Below, in pieces: positions 34,461 through 43,552 of a DNA stretch of 64,000 bases. A program made the position numbers and the translations under genes. Under the pieces are notes generated by a model that saw only the letters and a program-made list of their open reading frames with translations, was not told where the DNA came from and did not search any database. Numbering within the stretch: the stretch's first letter is position 1; each line of letters opens with the position of its first letter. Source of the DNA: Alphaproteobacteria bacterium (GTDB lineage: Bacteria > Pseudomonadota > Alphaproteobacteria > UBA6615); contig PBWR01000013.1 of assembly GCA_002727315.1 (NCBI GenBank), positions 1 through 64,000 on the forward strand, given 5' to 3'.

Positions 34461-35359
34461 GGTGCGGCCAGAGACGGTGCCCGCCGGGCCGCGATTGCTT
34501 CGCGTCGCGCGATATACACGGCCGAGCAGCCGATGATCACGGCCCCCACGATGGTCCAGGTGTCGAGGATCTCTGCGAACCAGATGAAGCCGATCAGGGC
34601 GGCAAGGGGCAGGCGGATGAACTCGAGCGGAATGATCGCGGAGGCTTCCGCCAGGCTCATGGCCCGGGTCAGCATCAGATGCGCGATGGTCGTGGTCGCG
34701 CCGATAATGAAGGTGACGGTGATCATCGTCGCGCTGGGCCAGGTCCAGACGAACAGCGCGGGGATTAGGGTAAAGACCGCGATCGAAAGGTTGAAGGTTG
34801 TGACGATCGCCCGCGTGCTGTCGACCTGGGACATGACCCGGATCAACATCACGTTCACCGATATGGACAGGGCCGTGCCGAGCGCCAGAAGCGCGCCGAG
34901 CTGAATGGTTTCGACGCCGGGCCGGACGACGATCAGGACGCCGATGAAGCCGATGACGGTCGCCGTCCATCTGCGCGCATGAACTACCTCGTTCAGGAAG
35001 ATCGCTGCCAGGATCGTGGCGAACAGGGGGGAGGTGAAGTTCAGGGCCACGGCCTCACCCAGGGGCATGATCGTCAAGGCCGTGAACCAGGCGAGCGTGT
35101 TGATGGCCGACAGGAACCCGCGGATCAGGTGCATCTTGGGCATCTTCACCCGCAGATCGGAATAGTCCGGTCCCCGCAGGATGATCGGCAGCATGAAGAT
35201 CAGGCCGAAGATGGCGCGCAGAAACCCGATCTGGAACGGGTGCAGTTCCGCGCTGGCATAGCGCACGAGTCCGTGCCCGGCGGAAAACATCACCATGGCA
35301 CCGACCATCAGGGTGATCGCGATGACGGTGGGGGAAAGGGCAGCGGGGCGGGTGGACAT
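34457..35359 (-). CDS. EamA/DMT-family transporter, tandem copy 1
   Basis: 300-residue ten-helix EamA transporter, paralogue of the gene immediately downstream: compare EAVALNFTSPLFATILAAIF and EASAIIPLEFIRLPLAALIGF. Overlap of 4 bp with the next gene. Upstream lies a 256-bp divergent gap (35360-35615) before the CoA-transferase operon, in which I saw no clear operator or RNA structure. Confidence 0.88.
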   Translation of the reverse strand: MSTRPAALSPTVIAITLMVGAMVMFSAGHGLVRYASAELHPFQIGFLRAIFGLIFMLPIILRGPDYSDLRVKMPKMHLIRGFLSAINTLAWFTALTIMPLGEAVALNFTSPLFATILAAIFLNEVVHARRWTATVIGFIGVLIVVRPGVETIQLGALLALGTALSISVNVMLIRVMSQVDSTRAIVTTFNLSIAVFTLIPALFVWTWPSATMITVTFIIGATTTIAHLMLTRAMSLAEASAIIPLEFIRLPLAALIGFIWFAEILDTWTIVGAVIIGCSAVYIARREAIAARRAPSLAAP

Positions 35360-35615
35360 GGCTGCGCACCTTAGAACGGGGACGGGCCGTTTCGATAGCC
35401 CGGGAGCGCGGGCCAGGGTTGCCGTGAACGGTGGTGGCCGAACTAGGAAGAGGTGCCCGGGTTCGGCATAATCGGCCCTGTCCCGTTTCGTTGACAGCGG
35501 ATGTCCGGCTGGTGTTTATCAACCCCGCGCCGAGCCTTGGTTTTCAAAGGGGAACGGGCGCAGGTCCCGCAAGGGACCCAACAAACAAACAGAACAAACA
35601 AGTCAGGGCTGAGAG

Positions 35616-36317
35616 ATGAGCAAAAAGGTTTATTCAGACGCGAAGGCGGCGCTGGACGGGCTGCTCCATGATGGGATGACCATCCTGGCCGGCGGTTTCG
35701 GTCTTTGCGGCATTCCCGAGCACATGATCCTGGCCATCCGGGATTCCGGCGTGAAGGACCTTACGATCGCGTCGAACAACGCCGGGGTGGACGATTTCGG
35801 CCTTGGGCTTCTGCTGCAGACCCGGCAGGTCAAGAAGATGATCTCGTCCTATGTGGGTGAGAACAAGACCTTCGAGGCACAGTTCCTCGCCGGTGAGCTT
35901 GAGCTTGAGTTCAATCCGCAAGGCACGCTGGCCGAACGTTGCCGGGCCGGTGGCGCCGGTATTCCGGCGTTCTACACCAAGACCGGTGTCGGCACGATCA
36001 TCGCCGAGGGCAAGGAAACCAAGGAGTTCGACGGTGAGACCTACGTCATGGAACGCGGCCTGACCGGTGACCTGGCGATCGTGAAGGCCTGGAAAGGCGA
36101 CACGGCCGGCAACGTGGTGTTCCGCAAGACGGCGCGCAACTTCAATGCGCCGATGGCGACTGCCGGCAAGACATGCGTCGTCGAGGTCGAGGATCTCGTG
36201 GAACCGGGTCAGCTCGATCCCGATGGCATTCACCTGCCCAGCATCTACACCCACCGGATTTTCCAGGGGCAGGATTTCGAGAAACGCATCGAGTTCCGGA
36301 CCGTCAGCGACGGCTGA
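35616..36317 (+). CDS. scoA: 3-oxoacid CoA-transferase subunit A
   Basis: Alpha subunit of succinyl-CoA:3-ketoacid CoA-transferase (CoA_trans family), 233 residues. The glycine-rich CoA segment [13 protein letters not shown] is near residue 26, followed by [31 protein letters not shown] and GVGT; the C terminus ends in [15 protein letters not shown]. It transfers CoA from succinyl-CoA to acetoacetate or related acids. GAGAG precedes the ATG. The beta subunit follows by 34 bp. Confidence 0.95.
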   Translation: MSKKVYSDAKAALDGLLHDGMTILAGGFGLCGIPEHMILAIRDSGVKDLTIASNNAGVDDFGLGLLLQTRQVKKMISSYVGENKTFEAQFLAGELELEFNPQGTLAERCRAGGAGIPAFYTKTGVGTIIAEGKETKEFDGETYVMERGLTGDLAIVKAWKGDTAGNVVFRKTARNFNAPMATAGKTCVVEVEDLVEPGQLDPDGIHLPSIYTHRIFQGQDFEKRIEFRTVSDG

Positions 36318-36351
36318 CCGGAACACGAAGGATAAGTGAAGGAGACGGAAT

Positions 36352-36984
36352 ATGGCTTGGACACGCGATGAAATGTGCGCCCGCGCGGCGCAGGAGCTGG
36401 AAGACGGTTTCTACGTCAATCTCGGCATCGGCATGCCGACGAAGGTCGCGAACTTCATTCCCGAAGACATGGATGTGAACTTCCAGTCGGAGAACGGCAT
36501 GCTCGGCATGGGCCCCTTTCCGACCGACAACGAGGTCGATGCCGACCTGATCAATGCGGGCAAGCAGACGATCACCGAGACCCCGAAATCGGTCTACTTC
36601 GACAGCGCCCAGTCCTTTGCGATGATTCGTGGCGGCCACATCAACATGTCGATCCTCGGCGCCCTGCAGGTGGCCGAGAACGGCGATCTGGCCAACTGGA
36701 TGATCCCGGGCAAGATGGTCAAGGGCATGGGCGGCGCGATGGACCTGGTCGCCGGCGTCAAGCGCGTGGTGATCCTGATGGATCACAACGCCAAGGACGG
36801 CTCGGCGAAGCTACTCAAGGAATGCAACCTGCCGCTCACCGGCGCCGGCGTGGTGGACGACATCATCACCGAGCTCGGCCTGTTCACGATCGGCGAGGGT
36901 GGTGTGCACATTCAGGAACTGGCCCCCGATGTCAGTGTCGATGAAGTGCGCGACCGTTCCGAGGCGACGATCGTCACCCAGTAG
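36352..36984 (+). CDS. scoB: 3-oxoacid CoA-transferase subunit B
   Basis: Beta subunit, 210 residues. The catalytic Glu is E47 in FQSENGMLGMGP. Other family features are YVNLGIGMPTKVANFIP and GGHINMSILGALQV. GAAGGAG precedes the ATG. With subunit A it allows use or disposal of acetoacetate, or 3-oxoadipate-like acids. The operon ends in a long-stem terminator. Confidence 0.95.
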   Translation: MAWTRDEMCARAAQELEDGFYVNLGIGMPTKVANFIPEDMDVNFQSENGMLGMGPFPTDNEVDADLINAGKQTITETPKSVYFDSAQSFAMIRGGHINMSILGALQVAENGDLANWMIPGKMVKGMGGAMDLVAGVKRVVILMDHNAKDGSAKLLKECNLPLTGAGVVDDIITELGLFTIGEGGVHIQELAPDVSVDEVRDRSEATIVTQ

Positions 36985-37018
36985 TTTTTCGCGTGGCCGG
37001 GCGGCCGCGCGGGATGGA

Positions 37019-37063
37019 ACAAAGGGCCCCATGCCGCAGTCTTTGCCGCGTGGGGCCCTTTGT
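37019..37063 (+). terminator. terminator of the CoA-transferase operon
   Basis: ACAAAGGGCCCCA (37019-37031) and TGGGGCCCTTTGT (37051-37063) form a perfect 13-bp stem with a 19-nt loop, 35 bp after the stop codon. The T tract is short (TTTGTCTTTC). Confidence 0.8.
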
Positions 37064-37135
37064 CTTTCGAGGTGAGGGAAAATGAACCGTGATGCGGTGC
37101 CACTCGGTTCCACCGGGCGCTAATGTGATGAGGTC

Positions 37136-38056
37136 ATGAGTCCTTCTTCCCGCAGTTTCGCCATTGGTCTGGCCTGTGGCCTCGTGGTGCCGTTCATCTG
37201 GGGCGGTTGGATCGTGGCCTCACGGTTCGGCGTACTGAACGCGCTGACGCCCTATGACGTCACGGCACTGCGCGTGGGCACCGCGGCGATCATCGTGTTG
37301 CCGCTGTTCGTGACCCGCGGATTTGCAGGATTGCCGGTCTGGAAGGCTGCGATTGTCTCCTTCGGTGTCGGCGCGCCCTTCGCGCTGACGTCTTTCGGCG
37401 GCATGTCGCTGGCTCCGGTGATCCATGCCGGGGTGCTCACCAACGGCACCATGCCGATCTTCGCGGCGATCGCCGGCTACTTCTGGCTGCGTCAGCGTCC
37501 GGCGCGCATTCAGATCGGCGGCATGATCCTGATCATGGCGGGCAGCGCGTTGATCGGTGGGGACAGTTTTAATCTTCAGGCAGAGGCGAATCAGTGGTTC
37601 GGCGATCTGCTGCTGGTAGGTGCCGCGATTTGCTTCGCTTTGTACATGACCGCGCTGACCGCGTGGAATGTGCGCATCCTGCAGGCGATTATTGCCGTGC
37701 CGATCATCAGTTCCGCACTCTATCTACCGGCCTGGTTAATGTTCCTGCCATCGGGCCTGTTGCGCGCCGAGACCTTCCCGCCCTGGCCGGAGGTGGCGTT
37801 GCAGGCCGTCTATCAGGGCATCGTCGCGAGCTTCATCGTGGTGATACTGATCACCCGGGCGACACGGTCGGTCTCGCCGACCACGGTTGCGGTGTTCCTG
37901 GCGGGCTCACCGGCGCTCGCGGTTCTGTTCGGAATCGCGATCCTGGATGAAGTGCCAACCCTGCTCGCCTGGGCCGGCCTGGTGGTCACCACCTTCGGCA
38001 TGGTGCTGGCGGTGGGACGGCGGTCGAGCACCCGAAACGATCCGGAATCGGGCTAA
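37136..38056 (+). CDS. EamA/DMT-family transporter
   Basis: 306-residue ten-helix transporter. It begins with a helix holding IPF-like WGGWIVASRFGV and later shows VIHAGVLTNGTMPIFAAIAG and SPTTVAVFLAGSPALAVLFG, the paired loops typical of EamA repeats. It is monocistronic between the CoA-transferase terminator and the cyclase relic. It is more divergent from the tandem pair at 33.5-35.4 kb than they are from each other. Confidence 0.88.
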   Translation: MSPSSRSFAIGLACGLVVPFIWGGWIVASRFGVLNALTPYDVTALRVGTAAIIVLPLFVTRGFAGLPVWKAAIVSFGVGAPFALTSFGGMSLAPVIHAGVLTNGTMPIFAAIAGYFWLRQRPARIQIGGMILIMAGSALIGGDSFNLQAEANQWFGDLLLVGAAICFALYMTALTAWNVRILQAIIAVPIISSALYLPAWLMFLPSGLLRAETFPPWPEVALQAVYQGIVASFIVVILITRATRSVSPTTVAVFLAGSPALAVLFGIAILDEVPTLLAWAGLVVTTFGMVLAVGRRSSTRNDPESG

Positions 38057-38086
38057 ACTGCCGATTGCGCCGATTTCGGCCCGTAC

Positions 38087-38359
38087 GTGCCATTTGCGGT
38101 CGGGCCGGCGAGCTATTCGGCCGTGGCGTTGCAGAAATATGGCTATGACATCTTCGGGCCGGGGGTGAATCTGGCCGCGCGCATCGAGGCCGTCTGTGAA
38201 CCCATGGACATTCTGGTCGAATCGACGACCTACAATGCGATCCAGAACGAATTCCGCATGAGCGACTATGGCAAGCGCGACATTCGCGGGTTCGGACCGC
38301 AAAGGCTTTACCGCCTGGATGCGAATTTCACCCCGGCCAACGACGGCCCTTCGTTCTAG
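38087..38359 (+). pseudogene. class III nucleotide cyclase remnant (C-terminal half of catalytic domain)
   Basis: The readable product of up to 90 residues contains QKYGYDIFGPGVNLAARIEA, the C-terminal half of a class III adenylate/guanylate cyclase domain. The following MDILVESTTYNAI and GFGPQRLYRL complete the domain end. The N-terminal half, with the metal aspartates, is absent and no proper start codon precedes the homologous part. Nothing in the preceding 30 bp continues it. It overlaps the end of the convergent methyltransferase gene by 4 bp. A functional truncated protein is very unlikely. Confidence 0.75.
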
Positions 38360-39627
38360 TCGCCGCCCTCGGCGGGTAGCCGCAGCACCATCTGGTTGAT
38401 CGCGTTCAGCACCTTATAGAGCTGATCGAACTGGCGCTTGAACCCCTCATAATCGAGGTCCGAGCGCCTTTCCAGGATCGACGCGTGTATGTCGGCCAGT
38501 GAGCGCCGGCTGTCGCACAAACCGATCATGCTGCGCGACAGGGCCGGGATGCTCATCGAGGTCTTGAGCCCGTCTGTTGCAACAGAAAGGGGGCCGCGTG
38601 CGGGCATCTTGTCGGCCAGTTCGTCGGGCTGTGCGGTGATGATCACCGGCACCGCCCGCGGATCGTCGGTATCGGGTGGCGCGACGGTGTTTTCCGTCCG
38701 GACCGCATAGAAGATATGCTTCTTCAGATTGCCCGTGAAAAGCTCGGCGAAGGTTGCGCGGGCGACGGGATCGAGCGCCCGCAACTGCTTGAGAATGCGC
38801 GGGTCGCCGACAAGCCAGTCAGGGTCATAGCGAAAGGGCTCGATGAAGCCTACGAGCCGCAATCCTGCACCCGCTGCAAACCGCGCCACGTCGGGCACCT
38901 TGTAGGCGCGGTCGCGCGCATGCAGGAAGAGGTCATAGATCCCCGGATCGCCGCCGCCGACATGGTCGTTGACCTGGCCGTTGCGGTTGATCCAGGCGGT
39001 TGTCGGCAGGCCCTCTGCCAGGCGCTTGGCCATTTCCACTCGGTCGCCGTCGGGCATTTCTTCGGCCGGCGCGATCATGCGCAGCATGCCCTGGACGTGA
39101 TAGACGCCTGTCCGGCCCAGCGCGCCGTAGACCATGACGCCCATTCCCCCGTCGGGTGCGAGCTGGTCACTCAGTGCGGCGAGCCCCCGGTCGGGGTCCT
39201 CCAGGTGATGCAGAACCCCGCAGCAATCGATGTAGTCCCACGGCCCCGGCGCCACGGTAGCGACATCGAGGAGCGATCCTTGGACGAAGCGGAGATTGTC
39301 GAGCCCGCGGACTTCGGCCCGTGCGTGCGCGACCGCCTGGCTCGACTCGCTCAAGTCGAGATGCACCACCTCTCCGGGCACGCCGGCATCGGCAAGGTTC
39401 TGTGCCAGCATGATGGCCGCATCGCCCGTACCGCCCCCGGCGATGAGCGCATTCAGGGGCTTGGTGAGATCACGGCGGCCACCGAAAACATAATGGTTTA
39501 CTTCGGCAAGATTGCTGGGTGAGCCCGAGATCAACCGGGTACGCTCATCGGCGGGGTCGCGTTCGGGATAGGGGTAGGATTCGTACTGCGACTGTACGAG
39601 CCGGTCCCGCTTGTCCGTGTCCGCCAT
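38356..39627 (-). CDS. class I SAM-dependent methyltransferase with C-terminal extension
   Basis: 423 residues. The SAM-binding domain spans roughly 40-230: motif I is ALIAGGGTGDAAIML, the acidic residue after it is in VVHLDLSESS, and YIDCCGVLHHLEDPDRG is motif IV-like. The C-terminal 150 residues (from about 300) are not methyltransferase; they contain a predicted small helical domain ending in FKRQFDQLYKVLNAINQM, reminiscent of winged-helix or PqqD-like domains. Substrate unknown. It is followed by the quinone oxidoreductase gene upstream in the same direction. Confidence 0.85.
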   Translation of the reverse strand: MADTDKRDRLVQSQYESYPYPERDPADERTRLISGSPSNLAEVNHYVFGGRRDLTKPLNALIAGGGTGDAAIMLAQNLADAGVPGEVVHLDLSESSQAVAHARAEVRGLDNLRFVQGSLLDVATVAPGPWDYIDCCGVLHHLEDPDRGLAALSDQLAPDGGMGVMVYGALGRTGVYHVQGMLRMIAPAEEMPDGDRVEMAKRLAEGLPTTAWINRNGQVNDHVGGGDPGIYDLFLHARDRAYKVPDVARFAAGAGLRLVGFIEPFRYDPDWLVGDPRILKQLRALDPVARATFAELFTGNLKKHIFYAVRTENTVAPPDTDDPRAVPVIITAQPDELADKMPARGPLSVATDGLKTSMSIPALSRSMIGLCDSRRSLADIHASILERRSDLDYEGFKRQFDQLYKVLNAINQMVLRLPAEGGD

Positions 39628-39641
39628 GGCCGATCCGTCCG

Positions 39642-40622
39642 TCAGGCGTCGATGTCGATAACCAGCCGGCCCGTCGCCTTTCGGCCTTCGAGCATCGCTA
39701 TGGCCTTGGGAACATCACTCAGCGGCAGGGTCTGGGAGACATGAGGCTTGAGCCGGCCTCCGGTCCACCAGCGGCCGAGCTCGGCAAAACCGTCGCGGAA
39801 GATTTCGGGTTCGCGTTGCCGGTAGGCGCCCCAGTAGACACCGATCATGGCGATGTTCTTGACCAGCAGATAGTTGGCCGGGAATTGCGGGACATTGCCC
39901 CCGGCGAAACCGATGACGAGCAACCGGCCGCACCAGGCCAGTGACCGCATGGCGGTCAGGGAGAGATCACCCCCCACCGGGTCATAGACCACATCGACCC
40001 CGCGGCCGTCCGTCAGCTTCCGTGCCGCCGCGCGCAGATCGTCTTCGGCGTAGTTGATCAGATGATCCGCACCGCGTTCGCGCGCGAGCTCCAGTTTCTC
40101 GGCCGAAGAGGCTGCGGCGATGACGGTCGCACCCAGCGCCTTGCCGCATTCGACGGCTGTCAGGCCGACACCGCCGCCAGCGCCGAGAACCAGGAGGGTC
40201 TCACCGGCCTTCAGATCTCCGCGGTGAACCAGCGCCAGATGGGAGGTGCCGTAGGCCACGGGAAACGCGGCCGCCGTCGCGGCGTCCATCCCTTCGGGAA
40301 TCGGGAACACGTTGGTGGCATCGCACACGGCCTGCTCGGCATATCCGCCTGCCGATAAAACCGCCATCACGCGGTCGCCCGGGGCAAAGCCGGTCACGCC
40401 TTCACCAAGTTCGAGCACCTCGCCGGCCCCTTCGAGGCCGGGCGCGAAGGGAAGTTCTGGCTTCTCCTGATAGTGGCCGCGCACCAGGACCGAATCCGCG
40501 AAATTCACGCCAGCGGCGCGCATCCGAATCTTGACCTGCCCGGCGCCGGGTTCCGGGTCGGGCAGTTCGCCGATTTTCAGGTCGGCCGGGTCTCCCCAAT
40601 CCTCGCAAACGATGGCACGCAT
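39642..40622 (-). CDS. NADPH:quinone oxidoreductase (zinc-independent MDR family)
   Basis: Medium-chain reductase of 326 residues. Diagnostic segments are AAGVNFADSVLVRGHYQ, PGLEGAGEVLELG, the dinucleotide motif LVLGAGGGVGLTAVE and DVVYDPVGGDL. No structural zinc cysteines are seen, placing it with QorA-like enzymes that reduce quinones or enoyl compounds. It lies 14 bp upstream of the methyltransferase gene, so the two may be cotranscribed. Confidence 0.9.
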   Translation of the reverse strand: MRAIVCEDWGDPADLKIGELPDPEPGAGQVKIRMRAAGVNFADSVLVRGHYQEKPELPFAPGLEGAGEVLELGEGVTGFAPGDRVMAVLSAGGYAEQAVCDATNVFPIPEGMDAATAAAFPVAYGTSHLALVHRGDLKAGETLLVLGAGGGVGLTAVECGKALGATVIAAASSAEKLELARERGADHLINYAEDDLRAAARKLTDGRGVDVVYDPVGGDLSLTAMRSLAWCGRLLVIGFAGGNVPQFPANYLLVKNIAMIGVYWGAYRQREPEIFRDGFAELGRWWTGGRLKPHVSQTLPLSDVPKAIAMLEGRKATGRLVIDIDA

Positions 40623-40719
40623 GTAACCGGAACTCCCGACAGGATGGATCGTGTCCGCAACGGCCGCAGAACACGGGTGTCAGCTTGCCTCGACCCCGGA
40701 GGCCATGCAAGTTAGGTCA

Positions 40720-41283
40720 ATGGCGGACAATAGAATGCGCGGCTATTTCGGGGTTGGCGTCGAGGGGATCTCGAAGCCGATGAATGTGGGTGCGATCATG
40801 CGCACGGCGCACGCGTTCGGTGCCGGCTTCGTGTTCACCATCGGTGCGGTCTATTCCAAGCGCGAGGGTGGCCGCGCCGATACCTCCGATGCGCCCGAGC
40901 ATCTACCGCTGCACGAGTATGAATCCCTGGATGAGTTCCGGCTGCCGCGTGGCTGCGAGCTGGTCGGGGTCGAGCTGGTGGATGACGCGGTCGATCTGCC
41001 GAGTTTCCGGCACCCGCGGCAGGCCGCCTATGTGCTGGGGCCCGAACGCGGCTCCCTGTCCCCCGATCTGGTGGGCCTGTGTGATCATGTGGTGAAGATC
41101 CCGACCCGGTTCTGCGTCAATGTGGGTCTTGCGGCCGCGATCGTCATGTACGACCGCACCCTCACCCTGGGCCGCTATCCGCCCCGGCCGCTGATCCCGG
41201 GCGGACCGGTCGAGGACCTGCCCGAGCATGTTCATGGGGAGCCGGTCCTCCGGCGATCGCGCGGCGGACAAAAGGCCGAATAA
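40720..41283 (+). CDS. TrmH/SpoU-family RNA methyltransferase
   Basis: 187 residues. SPOUT motifs are visible: motif 1 as NVGAIMRTAHAFGAG, motif 2 as YVLGPERGSLSPDLV, motif 3 as KIPTRFCVNVGLAAAIVMYDR. Motif 3 has CVNVGLAA in place of the usual SLNVSVAA. The enzyme 2'-O-methylates a ribose in tRNA or rRNA. I prefer the ATG at 40720 (MADNRMRGYFG); an ATG at 40705 with GGAGG close by is possible. Confidence 0.87.
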   Translation: MADNRMRGYFGVGVEGISKPMNVGAIMRTAHAFGAGFVFTIGAVYSKREGGRADTSDAPEHLPLHEYESLDEFRLPRGCELVGVELVDDAVDLPSFRHPRQAAYVLGPERGSLSPDLVGLCDHVVKIPTRFCVNVGLAAAIVMYDRTLTLGRYPPRPLIPGGPVEDLPEHVHGEPVLRRSRGGQKAE

Positions 41284-41346
41284 TAACAAGACGTTGAATG
41301 CACCGTGTCTTGGCAAGACTCGGGCGCTCTTGGTATTTGGCCCCTC

Positions 41347-41874
41347 ATGTTGGATCTCAGCAGAATAGCCCGCTGGTCGGCAGCCATTGCGCTGGTCGCG
41401 GGGGTTTGGTCGCTTGCACCGGCTCAGGCACAGGATGCAAGCCTGGTTGGCCGTTACAACGACTGGGACGCCTACACGCGCGGCACGGGCGCCGACAGGT
41501 TCTGTTACATGGTCTCGAAGCCCAAGGAGGCGAGCCTGCGCTCGCGCCGGGGCGAGATCTTCTTCCTCGTCTGGCACCGGCCCGTACAGAAGGAGTTCGA
41601 CGTCGTCCAGGTCGATATCGGCTATCCGTTCAAGGAAACCTCCGAAGTCGAGGTGCGCATCGGCGGGAACTCCTGGTCCCTGTTCACCCGCGATGAAAGC
41701 GCCTGGACGTACAAGCCGGCGGACGACAAGGCGCTGGTCACCGCCCTGCGCAAGGGCGCACGCATGACCGTGAAGGGCACCTCGTCGCGCAACAATTCGA
41801 CGACGGACGCCTATTCCCTGAAGGGGACGAGCGCGGCCTATGCCGCCATCAACCGGGCCTGCAGCCGCGGCTGA
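41347..41874 (+). CDS. invasion-associated locus B (IalB)-like periplasmic protein
   Basis: 175 residues with a signal peptide (hydrophobic AAIALVAGVWSLAPAQAQ). The mature part shows the alphaproteobacterial IalB-like pattern with WDAYTRG, CYMVSKPKEAS, IFFLVWHRP and a final Cys pair partner (NRACSRG). The function of such proteins in free-living species is unknown. The ATG at 41347 gives a clean signal peptide; upstream in-frame starts do not. Confidence 0.75.
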   Translation: MLDLSRIARWSAAIALVAGVWSLAPAQAQDASLVGRYNDWDAYTRGTGADRFCYMVSKPKEASLRSRRGEIFFLVWHRPVQKEFDVVQVDIGYPFKETSEVEVRIGGNSWSLFTRDESAWTYKPADDKALVTALRKGARMTVKGTSSRNNSTTDAYSLKGTSAAYAAINRACSRG

Positions 41875-41969
41875 CCTGTAGTGGGGACCGTATGCTCCGG
41901 GCTGCGGACCATCGCGATATCACTCACATTTGGTTGCGTTCGACAGGCCTGAGGCCTATGTGAGGCGCC

Positions 41970-43100
41970 ATGTCGACGATCCTGGAACAGAACGCACCGC
42001 CCGAGAGCGCCGATGACGGCCCGATCAACCTGATCGGTATGAGCCGCGAAGAGCTCGTGGCCACGTTCGCGGCCATGAACGAGCCGCGGTTTCGCGCCGA
42101 CCAGTTGTTCCAGTGGATCTATGGCCGCGGTGTGACTGACTTCGACGAGATGACCAATATTTCCAAGTCGCTGCGGACCAAGCTGGCCGACCGCTTCGTC
42201 GTCGCGCGGCCAAACATCTCGCGCGACCTGGCGTCGGAAGACGGCACCCACAAATGGCTCTTGCGGCTGGATGACGGCACCGAGGTGGAATGTGTCCACA
42301 TTCCCGAAGACGATCGCGGCACCCTGTGTGTCTCGAGCCAGGTCGGCTGCACGCTGAACTGCCGGTTCTGTCACACCGGCACCCAGCGTTTGGTGCGCAA
42401 TATCGGGCCGGCGGAAATCGTCGGCCAGGTGATGCTGGCCCGCGACCATCTCGGCGAATGGCCGACGGCCGAGCGTCCGACCATCTATGAACGTGAATTG
42501 TCCAACATCGTTATGATGGGCATGGGCGAGCCGCTGTACAATTTCGACAATGTGGCCGCTGCCCTGAAGATCGTCATGGACGATGCCGGTATCGCGATCT
42601 CGCGCCGTCGGATCACGCTGTCGACCGCCGGTGTGGTGCCGCTGATCCGCCGCTGCGGCGAGGAACTCGGCGTCAATCTTGCAATCTCGCTGCACGCGGT
42701 GCGCGACGATCTGCGCGACGAGATCGTTCCCATCAACCGCAAGTATCCGATCGCGGAGTTGCTTGCAACGTGCCGCGACTATCCGGGTCTGAAGAATTCG
42801 CGGCGGATCACTTTCGAATACGTGATGCTGAAAGACGTCAATGACAGCGATGCGGATGCGCGCGAACTGGTGCGTATCATCGCTGGCATTCCGGCCAAGG
42901 TGAACCTGATCCCGTTCAACCCTTGGCCGGGCGCGCCCTATGACCGCTCGACGCCGGAGCGGATCGAGGCGTTCGCCGAGATTGTCCGCTCCGCGGGATA
43001 TCCCTCGCCGGTGCGGACCCCGCGCGGCGAGGACATCATGGCCGCGTGCGGGCAGCTGAAGTCCGAAAGCGAACGCCCGCGCCGGGCGATGGCGGGCTGA
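41970..43100 (+). CDS. rlmN: dual-specificity 23S rRNA A2503 / tRNA A37 C2-methyltransferase RlmN
   Basis: Radical-SAM methyltransferase, 376 residues. The cluster motif is CTLNCRFC (C127, C131, C134), preceded by LCVSSQVGC with the conserved Cys that takes part in methyl transfer. The second catalytic Cys is in DIMAACGQL near the end. [13 protein letters not shown] and [18 protein letters not shown] are family blocks. It methylates A2503 of 23S rRNA and tRNA A37. Start at 41970 gives the standard N terminus. Confidence 0.97.
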   Translation: MSTILEQNAPPESADDGPINLIGMSREELVATFAAMNEPRFRADQLFQWIYGRGVTDFDEMTNISKSLRTKLADRFVVARPNISRDLASEDGTHKWLLRLDDGTEVECVHIPEDDRGTLCVSSQVGCTLNCRFCHTGTQRLVRNIGPAEIVGQVMLARDHLGEWPTAERPTIYERELSNIVMMGMGEPLYNFDNVAAALKIVMDDAGIAISRRRITLSTAGVVPLIRRCGEELGVNLAISLHAVRDDLRDEIVPINRKYPIAELLATCRDYPGLKNSRRITFEYVMLKDVNDSDADARELVRIIAGIPAKVNLIPFNPWPGAPYDRSTPERIEAFAEIVRSAGYPSPVRTPRGEDIMAACGQLKSESERPRRAMAG

Positions 43101-43216
43101 CCTCTCGCATTCGTGTGCTTGTCACTTTTGACGGTTACGTATTAACGTTCGCGCTGGGGAATGAGGACAGGCTGCCCAAGGTCCGTTTGCAATCACAATT
43201 GCCGTGCCGGACGGAT

Positions 43217-43465
43217 GTGATCGACGACTTCATTATAGGACTGGCACTCGCCATTTTCGGCGGCACGCTGGCGATCATGGGATTGCCGACGGTGCGCCGC
43301 TGGCGCCTGCCGTCCCTGCCGACCCAACCGGTCAGCCAGCCGCGGTGGTGGTTGCGGATCGAGGCGTCGATTTTCGCCATCGACGCGGGTGTGCCGATTA
43401 CGCTCAACGGGCTTGCGATTGTCGTGGCGACGCTGGCGGGCTACCGGATCGTCTTTTCCCTCTGA
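43217..43465 (+). CDS. small two-helix membrane protein of unknown function
   Basis: 82 residues from a GTG start: a first helix (IIGLALAIFGGTLAIMGLP), a basic loop (RRWRLPSLP), and a second hydrophobic stretch near the C terminus (LNGLAIVVATLAGYRIVF). I do not recognise a family. It sits 116 bp after rlmN and 88 bp before argG. Confidence 0.55.
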   Translation: MIDDFIIGLALAIFGGTLAIMGLPTVRRWRLPSLPTQPVSQPRWWLRIEASIFAIDAGVPITLNGLAIVVATLAGYRIVFSL

Positions 43466-43552
43466 GCGGCCGGCGTATGGGTTCGCTTGCCCCCGCCGCG
43501 CGCGCGACTATACTCCGCCGCGACTTTTCCAGAACCTGAACGGACAAAAGTC

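Noticed and set aside
35360-35615. Riboswitch or leader upstream of the CoA-transferase operon
   Set aside because: No recognisable conserved RNA motif or strong stem was found in the 256-bp gap.
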